A program made the translations under genes and the position numbers. 64,000 nt of DNA from Paenibacillus_G elgii_A (GTDB lineage Bacteria; Bacillota; Bacilli; Paenibacillales; NBRC-103111), in the NCBI GenBank assembly GCA_042219835.1, contig JBHJMN010000022.1, forward strand, positions 31,969 through 95,968. The letters run 5' to 3'. This document shows positions 56,698 to 64,000 of this stretch, one piece after another. Every line of letters starts with the position of its first letter. Within the stretch, counting starts at the first letter, position 1. A model generated the notes under the pieces. It was not told where the DNA came from. It was given only the letters and a program-made list of their open reading frames with translations, and ran no database searches.

Positions 56698-58796
56698 ATA
56701 TACACGCGGAGAAAACCGTCAAGACGATGAAAGATACACAGCTGCTGACGAAGCTGCTTTCCTACGCCAAGCCGTATTGGCGAATGATCGCGCTCTGCGT
56801 CGTCCTGGCCTTCCTGATCGTCGTCGCCGACTTGGCGCGCCCTTATCTCATCAAGGTGGCGATCGACGGCCATATCAACGGGCTGCACAAGCCGATGCTG
56901 TCGGCGGAAGCGTCCCAGGCCGAGCGTCTGCGGAGCTACGGGGATCTGACAGAGTGGAACGGCAGAGCCTACGTTCGGCTCGAACCGGACGCAGCCGAGC
57001 GGGCGGCCCGCCAGCCGGAGCTTGGAATAAAGCAGGCCCAGATTGTTCGGATTGACGGCATAGACTGGCTCGTTGCCGGATGGGTTGCCAAGCTTCCTGA
57101 GCACGCGACCGTAACGGAAGCGGGTGGCAAAGCGGAAGTACGGGCCGGAGGACAGACGTTCGCCGCCGAACCGCTGGACACCGCCGCGTTGGAGGCGTTC
57201 CGCAAGCAGGATTACACCGGGTTCCTTTGGCTGGGTGCCGCTTTCCTTAGTGCGGTCGTCGTCGCGTCGCTGCTCAGTTACCTGCAAAGCAACCTGCTGC
57301 AGTATACGGGGCAGACGATCATTTTCAACATCCGGCAGCAGCTCTTTCAGCATTTAAGCCGCATGTCGATGTCCTACTTCGACCGCAATCCCGTCGGAAG
57401 GATCGTCGTCCGCGTCACGCAGGATACGGAGTCGCTTAACCAACTGTATTCGCAGGTTGTCGTCAACCTGATCAAAGACGTCATCGTACTGATCGGCATC
57501 GTCGTCGTCATGCTGCAGCTCAGCGTCAAGCTGGCGCTGCTGTCGTTTGCGGTGCTGCCGTTTCTGGCCGTGCTGACGTTCTGGTACCGGTCGGTCATCC
57601 GGGATGCCATGCGGAACTCGCGGGCGATCCTGTCGCGGCTCAATTCGTTTCTGGCGGAAAACTTGTCCGGCATCCGGATTACACAGTTGTTTATCCGCGA
57701 AGAGCGGCAGTGGGAGCAGTTCGATCATCACAATACGGCATATTACCGGGCAGGGATGCGAGGAACGGTCATCAACTCGATCTTCCAGCCAGCGATCGGC
57801 TTCCTCGGCAATCTGGCTATCGCGCTGCTTCTCTGGTACGGAGGCGCCAGCGTCATCGACGGCGGCCTGACCTTCGGGGTGGTGTATGCTTTCACGCATT
57901 ACGTGCGGCAGTTTTTCCAGCCGTTGCAGAGCTTGGCGGAGAAATATAACCAGATTCAGACGGCGATGGTCGGCGCGGAGCGCATCTTCGAGACGCTTGG
58001 CGAGAAGCCTGCGATCGTCGACCCGGAGCAGCCGAAGCGGCTGCCGAAGGAAATCCGCGGCGAAATCGCGTTCGAGAACGTATGGTTCGCCTATAACGGG
58101 GACGATTGGGTGCTGAAGGATATCAGCTTCGCGATCCGGCCGGGGCAGACGGTGGCGTTCGTCGGCGCGACCGGGGCGGGCAAAAGCTCGATCATCCAAT
58201 TGATCAACCGGTTCTACGACATTCAAAAAGGCAGCATCAAGCTCGACGGCGTCGATATCCGCGACATTCCGCTGGACGACCTGCGCCATTACATCGGCAT
58301 CGTGCAGCAGGACGTGTTCCTGTTCACCGGAAACATCGCCTCGAATATTCGGCTGAACCACCCGGAGATTACCGACGATCAGGTCTTCGCCGCGGCCCGG
58401 ATGGTGCATATGGACGAGTTCATCCGCAGCCTGCCCGGCGGCTACAAGACGCTGCTCGGCGAGCGCGGCATCAATCTGTCGCTTGGCCAGCGGCAGCTGC
58501 TGTCGTTCGCCCGAGCTATCGCGTTCCGTCCGCAGATTCTCATTCTCGACGAGGCGACGTCGAATATCGATACGGAGACGGAGCTTATCGTGCAGGACGC
58601 GCTGATGAACATTTCGGAGGATCGGACGACGCTGATTGTGGCGCACCGCTTGTCGACAATCCAGCATGCCGACCAGATCATCGTCATGCATAAGGGCAAG
58701 GTCCGAGAGACTGGAAACCATTACCAGATTCTCGCGCAGCGCGGGTACTATTACCGTCTGTTCGAGCTTCAGTATAAGGAGCAGAGACCGGTGTAA
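56694..58796 (+). CDS. Heterodimeric ABC exporter subunit, YheH/BmrD-like
   Basis: 700 residues. It differs from its partner by an extracytoplasmic insertion of about 115 residues between TM1 and TM2 (~60-175), a known feature of BmrD. Walker A is GATGAGKSS (~490), the signature is LSLGQRQLLS (non-canonical, LSLGQ), and Walker B with catalytic Glu is LILDEATSNIDT; switch His in VAHRLSTI. One complete catalytic site is therefore formed by this Walker B and the partner's LSGGQ. Start ATG 56694 overlaps the previous stop by four bases, giving equal synthesis of the two subunits. Confidence 0.9.
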   Translation: MNIHAEKTVKTMKDTQLLTKLLSYAKPYWRMIALCVVLAFLIVVADLARPYLIKVAIDGHINGLHKPMLSAEASQAERLRSYGDLTEWNGRAYVRLEPDAAERAARQPELGIKQAQIVRIDGIDWLVAGWVAKLPEHATVTEAGGKAEVRAGGQTFAAEPLDTAALEAFRKQDYTGFLWLGAAFLSAVVVASLLSYLQSNLLQYTGQTIIFNIRQQLFQHLSRMSMSYFDRNPVGRIVVRVTQDTESLNQLYSQVVVNLIKDVIVLIGIVVVMLQLSVKLALLSFAVLPFLAVLTFWYRSVIRDAMRNSRAILSRLNSFLAENLSGIRITQLFIREERQWEQFDHHNTAYYRAGMRGTVINSIFQPAIGFLGNLAIALLLWYGGASVIDGGLTFGVVYAFTHYVRQFFQPLQSLAEKYNQIQTAMVGAERIFETLGEKPAIVDPEQPKRLPKEIRGEIAFENVWFAYNGDDWVLKDISFAIRPGQTVAFVGATGAGKSSIIQLINRFYDIQKGSIKLDGVDIRDIPLDDLRHYIGIVQQDVFLFTGNIASNIRLNHPEITDDQVFAAARMVHMDEFIRSLPGGYKTLLGERGINLSLGQRQLLSFARAIAFRPQILILDEATSNIDTETELIVQDALMNISEDRTTLIVAHRLSTIQHADQIIVMHKGKVRETGNHYQILAQRGYYYRLFELQYKEQRPV

Positions 58797-58935
58797 CTAT
58801 ACATGAATGGCGCGCTTGGGGAGTTTGTTGTTGTGTGTCGATGATCGATTTTCCTTCTGGTGTGTTTATGTTATAATTTACATATAAATACATTAACTAA
58901 GCTTGTCATGAGGCAGTCATACGAGGAGGGTTACT

Positions 58936-59559
58936 ATGAAACATAAAACGTTCATGACCTTGTATATCATATTGTTGATACTAGGCTTTATCGTTGTTGC
59001 TCCATATCAATATGGTATGTCAATGGACTTGTTTTATGTGGTGACAATTGGTTGTATCCTTACATCTATATGTCTGTTACTATTGATCATAAAAGCAGAG
59101 ATCACGAATAAAGTTGTAAAAACAGTTATACCGGTTTCTTTAATTATTTTTTCAGTTGTTGAAATAAACACGATGCAACCGGATTTTAGAATAAAGCAAA
59201 AAATTGAGGCATATGTTCCGAATGCTCCAATTAAGATAGTTGGATTTAACAAATTAGATCCGGCAACACTTGCAAAACAAGAGGGGATTCGAAAAGCTAA
59301 TAGCACTAAAAATGAATTAAGCCAAATTCAAGGAACAAGTACAATTTTTTTAAGCAAGGAGATTTCAACAGAAATACCTATTGACTTGTATACGGTAATT
59401 TTCAAACACCCTTACTTAATCAACGATGTTGATGTTTCCGATAAGGTCTGTTTCGGTTTCAATATGTGCAATTATCGATATAAGGGACATATAACTATCA
59501 ACTCCAAGTCGGGGGAAATGCTTGGTTTTTCGGTTGTAAACACTGGGGTAGAAAAGTGA
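58936..59559 (+). CDS. Hypothetical membrane protein (207 residues)
   Basis: ATG 58936 with GAGGAGGG upstream. Three hydrophobic helices in the first 85 residues (TLYIILLILGFIVVAPYQYG, VTIGCILTSICLLLLIIK, VIPVSLIIFSVVEI), then an external soluble domain of about 120 residues with two Cys (VCFGFNMCNY) that could form a disulfide. Composition is markedly AT-rich compared with the exporter genes before it, marking the start of an accessory tract. No family recognised. Own terminator. Confidence 0.65.
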   Translation: MKHKTFMTLYIILLILGFIVVAPYQYGMSMDLFYVVTIGCILTSICLLLLIIKAEITNKVVKTVIPVSLIIFSVVEINTMQPDFRIKQKIEAYVPNAPIKIVGFNKLDPATLAKQEGIRKANSTKNELSQIQGTSTIFLSKEISTEIPIDLYTVIFKHPYLINDVDVSDKVCFGFNMCNYRYKGHITINSKSGEMLGFSVVNTGVEK

Positions 59560-59565
59560 TGAATA

Positions 59566-59610
59566 AGCGGCCAAATAGGACGATAACAAGTCCTATTTGG
59601 CCGCTGTTTT
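59566..59610 (+). terminator. Terminator after the 58936 gene
   Basis: A perfect 16-bp stem (arms 59566-59581 and 59590-59605), then GTTTT. Confidence 0.88.
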
Positions 59611-60403
59611 CTATGTTTGGCTTCCTTCATCGAACGAACCTTTCTCCAAATTTATACATTCATGTCCGGGAATCGGGTATACATAGCTCTTTCGAGTCAT
59701 TTCGAATATGGGAATTGAGCTATAAAATAAGGGACTGCAAGATATGCAATCGGTGGTAAATGCTTATGTCTACCGGACAGCGTTACTACCAACGCATAAT
59801 GTCTCTTAATTGATGATGTAAGTTGCTTGTTATGAATAGACTGTCCGAACGAAGTTACGATTATGTCAGGATTAGATATCATTAAGTAAGACAGATTCTG
59901 CCGTACCTTGGAGAATTAATGTTGTGGAATGTATGTTATTTAAAAGAACCTCAGAACCTCCATTTCCCCTAATAAAGAGGAATTTGGAGGTTCTCACATT
60001 TTAGACTTATATATCGAGAAGAAACCAAGTACGCCGTCAATACTAAAATAGTGTCAGCCGCGGCTTCGATGTATGGAAAGGCGTCGTTTGCACCTCACAG
60101 ATTAAGCGTTGAAGGCGTACTAGACACAAGATCCTGCAGCAAAAGAGAAGCCTGTCGAGTACTTGGTTAGAAAAATCCGTGAAATGGGATAATTTGAACT
60201 CACCGAAGCACCAGTATAATCCATAATTTGGTGCGGCAAGTTTTACAGAGGCTACTTTTTGTTTTTCATACTATGTTACTTTAAAGCATTAAGATCATTT
60301 TCGTGTAAATTATTCAATAACCAAACTCTATTGATTGTAAATAAAATTATAATATGGTATTATAGTAATGTATTATAAAAAAATACAAATGGAGGAAAAT
60401 CAA
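59611..60403. other. AT-rich non-coding tract
   Basis: Nearly 800 bases without a supportable gene. Short protein-like stretches around 60050-60240 contain stops and may be relics of mobile DNA, but no family could be named. A hairpin lies at 59952-59993. The last ~60 bases probably hold the promoter of the 60404 gene (TATAAT-like motifs near 60345-60365). Confidence 0.4.
59952..59993 (+). terminator. Orphan hairpin terminator
   Basis: AGAACCTCC / GGAGGTTCT arms with additional inner pairing, then CACATTTT. No intact gene ends here, so it probably belonged to a lost gene. Confidence 0.5.
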
Positions 60404-61402
60404 ATGAAGCAACTTAGTGTATTTAAATCAATAAAAATTGTATTACTCGTTTCATTGTTAGTGGTGGGGTTATCTAGCGGTGTTTTTGTGAATGGAGATG
60501 TGGCAAAGGCAGACGAAATGTCTGGTACACATACTCCAGGGGTAATTAATACACTCTCATTAGCTGATATCTATCGAGGTGACATTTTTGTAGTAAGTAA
60601 TCCTGGTGGAAACTATGGCACTTATACCCATGCTATGATTGCTTATAACGATACATATTATTCAGGAGGATCTTATTATGGAACTGTTATTGAATCAACG
60701 GTAGGGCAAGATCCGAATTCGATTAATACTACTGATATGTATAAGGTTAAAAGTGCGTACGATGAGGCAACTCTTCTTAGAATGAAAAGTGCTGATGCTT
60801 CTCGGATACTTTCTCGCTCAGAAGAATCCGAAATTGCAGGAAAAGCAGACTTTTATCGTCAAAATTATAATGGACCATATAGTATTAGAAACGGTCTACT
60901 AAATACTGCAACTTGGTATTGTTCGAAATTAGTCTATCGAGTAGCCTATGACATGGGCATAGACATGGGTGGAAGTGTAAAATGGGGCTCTTTAGGATTG
61001 TTCGTGCCGGATGATCTTTATGCAAGTAGTAAAACAGCTCTTATAAGGACTACGGCAGGAAACGGGCAAGTCGGATTTTCTGCTATTAAAGATCAACCAG
61101 TTGATAAAACTTTAGAAACGAAAATTATTAACGGAGAAGTAGAATTAATAAAAGAGCAAATGATTCCTTTATTGAAAAATAGAATTGAAATTGAAAAAAA
61201 ATTTATGAAGGATAACAACATTGACAATCCAGAGCACTTGAAAGAAACAAAAGAGTTAGTTAAATCTAATCTTGCTGCCTACAAAGAACAATTGCAACGA
61301 GTGAAAAGCGACCAAGAAAGTCTTCGCTATAATAATTTTATTGAGCCTAGTTTTGATATCGACAAATTGATCCAAGAAGCAAATCAAACAGTTATTGAAT
61401 AA
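60404..61402 (+). CDS. Secreted YiiX/YebB-like (C92-type, permuted NlpC/P60) cysteine hydrolase
   Basis: 332 residues from ATG 60404 (GGAGG eight bases upstream). The signal peptide ends near NGDVAKADE. Catalytic domain: ADIYRGDIFVVSNPGG, THAMIAY (His, first) and, about 100 residues on, TATWYCSKLVYRVAYDMG (Cys, second). His before Cys is the circularly permuted order of the YiiX/C92 group of NlpC/P60 papain-like enzymes, which cut peptide or acyl amide bonds in lipids or wall. The C-terminal ~110 residues are charged and helical (IEIEKKFMKDNNIDNPEHLK), likely a coiled coil. The target is unknown. AT-rich codon use suggests recent acquisition. Confidence 0.78.
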   Translation: MKQLSVFKSIKIVLLVSLLVVGLSSGVFVNGDVAKADEMSGTHTPGVINTLSLADIYRGDIFVVSNPGGNYGTYTHAMIAYNDTYYSGGSYYGTVIESTVGQDPNSINTTDMYKVKSAYDEATLLRMKSADASRILSRSEESEIAGKADFYRQNYNGPYSIRNGLLNTATWYCSKLVYRVAYDMGIDMGGSVKWGSLGLFVPDDLYASSKTALIRTTAGNGQVGFSAIKDQPVDKTLETKIINGEVELIKEQMIPLLKNRIEIEKKFMKDNNIDNPEHLKETKELVKSNLAAYKEQLQRVKSDQESLRYNNFIEPSFDIDKLIQEANQTVIE

Positions 61403-61535
61403 TTTACGGCGGCGATGCTTGGCTTGAATGTAGAAGCATACCTGCGATATATTTCTTGGAGGACGTGCGGACATCGATTTGCTTCTGCCTTGGAACATCC
61501 CGGGAGAGTAAGCTGCGATCCTACACCATGAAACC
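61403..61535 (+). mobile_element. Decayed C-terminus of an IS66-family transposase
   Basis: Read across one frameshift, the + strand gives GLNVEAYLRYI then ADIDLLLPWNIPGE and a stop, which fits the conserved end of IS66 TnpC transposases (NGLN-YxYL-Y, then LLPWN). The rest of the element upstream is missing. Assignment is from short motifs only. Confidence 0.45.
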
Positions 61536-61539
61536 CGGA

Positions 61540-61930
61540 GGTCCACCGTGTTCCCCGAAACCTCTGCGGTCGTTCTGTGACGTGGAACGATGTGCAGATG
61601 ATCCGCGAACATCCTTCGGCCTTGCGCACGAGCTTTCGCGCAAGGTCTGTTTGGGATTGAATTGGGTAAAACCTGACGGCGGACTCAAAGATAATGAGTT
61701 ACCGCAGAGGGAGAACCCGGAGAACCCATCCATGCTCCCGCCCACGCTTTGCACCCGATTGAACTGGAACGCATTCGCGCCAAAACCGACTCTTTTCTCT
61801 GGAACGAGCTTATGGAACGCTACCTTGGGGTACACACCACTCCCAGGCGCTCAAATCCGTTACTTCATCCGGGCTCTTAGGAGCGATGGGGTTCTCTGCT
61901 GCAGCAACCGTAAGCCATCACGCTGCTGAA
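61540..61930 (+). pseudogene. DUF4338 / DruA-like gene, frameshifted relic
   Basis: Joining three frames reconstructs a DUF4338 protein: TWNDVQMIREHPSALRTSF, then LNWVKPDGGLKDN, then LPPTLCTRLN, FLWNELMERY, LGYTPLPGAQIRYFI and GLLGAMGFSAAATVS. DUF4338 includes DruA of the Druantia phage-defence system, and also many stand-alone proteins associated with insertion sequences. At least three frameshifts and in-frame stops make it inactive. No druB-E genes are present. It is GC-rich, unlike both AT-rich neighbours. Confidence 0.65.
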
Positions 61931-62267
61931 GTTGAGCATGCAGGAACAGTTTTAAGTAAGTCTGTTTGTTAGCTTTTTAACGTATTTATCCTGATGTGTG
62001 GTTGCAATGCGATCCTTGAATGTTTTCGTACAAATCGGCGCGAGCCATTTACCAAATGAAGAAAATAGGGTCCTTGTCCATGTGAGATCCTTTCCAGTGA
62101 ATTATGGACAGGTACTACCTTCCATTTCATTGTAAAGGATTTTTTTATGCCTAAACTTCAAAAAACAGAAAATTAACAATATTCAGAGAAAATTAATGCA
62201 ACGCTAGTGAATTTTTTTATATTAAACTCATAAAAAATACTATTTGTATAACAGAAAGGAAATATCT

Positions 62268-63284
62268 ATGAAAAAAATAACGTATGCATTATTGAGTATT
62301 GTCGTCGTATTAAATCTTACTAGTTGCCAAAATCCGCAGCTTAAAAAACCAATGCACTCGTATGTGGTTACAAAATTAGAAAATAATAAAGTAGCAATAG
62401 AGGAATTTAATAGTGACAAACAGGGAATTTCGCTTGAGGGAATAGCTTATAATATTATGCACGATGAAGCAAATAGACTTTGGGTACCAATAAATGTTTC
62501 AAACCAAGGTGATCCGGGGAAGATTGTAGATGTTATTGAAAGTGGCAAGATTTCGAAAACTATTAATGGTATTCCAACACGACCTTTAAAAGTGCTGGAA
62601 GGGAGAGGCTCTACTAATGTGATTCTTTGCCAAGATAATGGAATTGAAAGCAAAGTTGTATTTATAGACAAAAAGAACTTTAATATTATTGATACAATTA
62701 AAATTTATGGATCAATAACTGACGGGCTTATTTCAGATAACAATCTGTTCATTTCAGCTGATAATTTAAAAGAAAATAAAAATAGTATAATTTATAAAGT
62801 TGATCTAAATGATCATACCAATATTACTAGCGTTTCTATCCAAGATAGTTTAAGAATAAATTCTATATCGCAGGAAGGGGATTATATATATGCTGGTGTG
62901 CTAGCCTACGTTAGAAAAAATACAACGAACTTATTAAAGATAAAAAAAGCTACTCTAACAATTGATAATGAATTTGAAGTTCTTCATTCTCCTTTTAAAA
63001 TTGAAAAAGTGAACGGAAAATTATTGCTGCTTCATTTCTCGTATACATCTGATCCTATTTTTGGTGGAAAGCTTACTATATTTGATATTGCTACGGAAAA
63101 GAAAAAGGAAATTGAAACGGGTATAATAGCGGATCATATTAACGTAATGGAAGATAAAACCTTCGTTTTATCTTCTTCGGTATCTAGTGATTATGTGAAA
63201 GTTAATGTTGAAACACAATCCATTGAAAAACTTAAAGGTAAGCAAATCACCTTATCCAACATAATTTTTGCAGAGGATAAATGA
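62268..63284 (+). CDS. Hypothetical lipoprotein (338 residues)
   Basis: ATG 62268 with AGAAAGGAAA upstream. Signal peptide with lipobox NLTSC (Cys ~20). The mature chain is beta-rich with propeller-like spacing (GIAYNIMHDEANRLWVPINV, VVFIDKKNFNIIDTI, YKVDLNDHTNITSVSI, GGKLTIFDIATEKKKEIETG), as in secreted seven-bladed propellers. Strongly AT-rich codon use matches the 60404 gene. The function is unknown. It lies between the DruA relic and an IS66 fragment. Confidence 0.7.
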   Translation: MKKITYALLSIVVVLNLTSCQNPQLKKPMHSYVVTKLENNKVAIEEFNSDKQGISLEGIAYNIMHDEANRLWVPINVSNQGDPGKIVDVIESGKISKTINGIPTRPLKVLEGRGSTNVILCQDNGIESKVVFIDKKNFNIIDTIKIYGSITDGLISDNNLFISADNLKENKNSIIYKVDLNDHTNITSVSIQDSLRINSISQEGDYIYAGVLAYVRKNTTNLLKIKKATLTIDNEFEVLHSPFKIEKVNGKLLLLHFSYTSDPIFGGKLTIFDIATEKKKEIETGIIADHINVMEDKTFVLSSSVSSDYVKVNVETQSIEKLKGKQITLSNIIFAEDK

Positions 63285-63466
63285 TATAAAGGTATTCTTG
63301 CTATTATGTGTTGCGTTTTCCCTATTTACACTTCAACAAAGACAGACTCAACTAATTACTTCTACTAGTCAGTTTCATTTTAACCAAACTCTCATTGCCC
63401 GTTGGAATTGTCGCAATGGTCTACCACCCTTCACTGCATTCCAATATTCTCAATTTTAATAATGAG

Positions 63467-63495
63467 GACGAGCGGGATGCCCGCTCGTCTTTTTT
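63467..63495. terminator. Terminator near the IS66 fragment
   Basis: A perfect 10-bp stem (GACGAGCGGG / CCCGCTCGTC), loop AT plus G/C closing, then six T on the + strand. Confidence 0.85.
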
Positions 63496-63523
63496 GATGT
63501 CGCTTCACATTCCTTAGTGAACG

Positions 63524-64000
63524 TCACAATCTCCAGTCGGCATCTTTCAGGAAAGCCGTCAGTTTGTCCCACTGGTTCATACTGTAGGTAAACGCCTGAC
63601 CCGGCAAGCTCTTCGGCATCGTCTGGGATTTCTGCTGACGCAGCCAAGCATAATAGCCATCCAGCACCGGATAGCTTTGCTTCTCACGTGCCTTCCACCG
63701 TTCCTCGGGCGTCACTTCTTTGAGCTCCCGCTCAATGGTAAATAGCTGGTTGCACCAAGCAAACCCTTGCGCAGCCACACTGTGCGGACTGCTTCTGGCT
63801 TCCGGCGCCGCTTTCAGCGCTTCATGTTTTGCGACGCGCATGTGACCAGCATCCAACCAGCGTCACATCCTTGACCTTGTGGTAGCCGGGGTACCCATCC
63901 ACATGCAGGTAGCCGTTAAACCCACCAGCAAATCTCTCGGATGTTCGCCGGTAGTCGTAGAGCACCACCAGGCCCACTCCTTTGTAATGCTCCCCACTCC
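63524..64000 (-). mobile_element. IS66-family transposase (TnpC) fragment, cut by window end
   Basis: From the window end the minus strand reads GVGLVVLYDYRRTSERFAGG, then FNGYLHVDGYPGYHKV, DVTLVGCWSHARRK, and after a two-base frameshift near 63850 HEALKAAPEARSSPHS, IERELKEVTPEERWKAR and AFTYSMNQWDKLTAFLKDA to a stop. These are the central and late DDE blocks of IS66 transposases. The last conserved block (DNN-ER-I-P) is absent, so the copy is both frameshifted and 3' truncated, hence inactive. Confidence 0.82.

Noticed and set aside
61456..61929. 157-residue intact ORF over the DruA relic
   Set aside because: Its frame only intermittently coincides with the DUF4338 homology, which jumps between three frames, so it is not a real gene.

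Overview
The window reads as chromosome of an endospore-forming, Gram-positive Paenibacillaceae bacterium (Paenibacillus-like). The grounds are several sporulation or spore genes (SspI, two alpha/beta-type SASPs, YunB, a LytH/YunA-type M23 endopeptidase, YlbJ), a tryptophan T-box in front of trpS, Bacillus-type families (YutD, YycC, YfhP, DUF5325, KtrA, YheI/YheH) and strong AGGAGG ribosome binding sites. Most of the window looks moderately GC-rich. The stretches around 42.1-48 kb and 58.9-63.3 kb are visibly AT-richer and carry mobile-element debris. No rRNA, tRNA or CRISPR array was seen.

Layout. 0-8.7 kb: end of a LacI regulator, sspI, ktrA, an rRNA methyltransferase, a pentapeptide-repeat protein, a UvrD-like helicase, an MFS exporter divergent from an Lrp/AsnC regulator, and a YlmA-like ABC ATPase. 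8.9-10.4 kb: an HTH-TPR regulator translationally coupled to a 42-residue secreted pro-peptide, an AloR/Alo-type (Rap/AimR-like) peptide quorum-sensing pair. 10.4-20 kb: M29 aminopeptidase, LysR regulator, D-amino-acid aminotransferase, a 5'-damaged P1/DmpA peptidase, FAD monooxygenase, OppA lipoprotein and a YcdB-type protein. 20-23.3 kb: CadC/ArsR sensor and a His-rich P1B metal ATPase separated by two large hairpins. 23.4-31.5 kb: yunB, lytH, a nickel-pincer cofactor locus (larC2 facing larB-larC1, with LarC cut into two genes on opposite strands), lipA, yutD, nadK and a PilZ protein. 31.9-40.7 kb: glycogen phosphorylase, ylbJ, truncated hemoglobin, DUF2225, yycC, an M3 oligopeptidase and a conserved hypothetical.

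40.8-48 kb is the most unusual section. A two-component system with a lipoprotein and a wrecked oatA-like acyltransferase gene faces a divergent membrane-protein gene whose first ~20 codons look like the start of threonyl-tRNA synthetase. The two promoters carry the same four-half-site, 11-bp-phased operator in mirror image, which suggests one response regulator controls both sides. The oatA-like gene has been broken by an IS4-family remnant, a TnpB remnant and a nonsense codon.

48-58.8 kb returns to ordinary core and accessory genes: GNAT acetyltransferase, two near-identical SASP genes in opposite orientation, an aldose-1-epimerase, T-box plus trpS, YfhP, and a heterodimeric BmrCD-like ABC exporter. 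58.9-64 kb is an AT-rich accessory tract with a small membrane protein, a secreted YiiX/C92-like cysteine hydrolase, a lipoprotein, IS66 relics and a decayed DUF4338 (DruA-type) gene.
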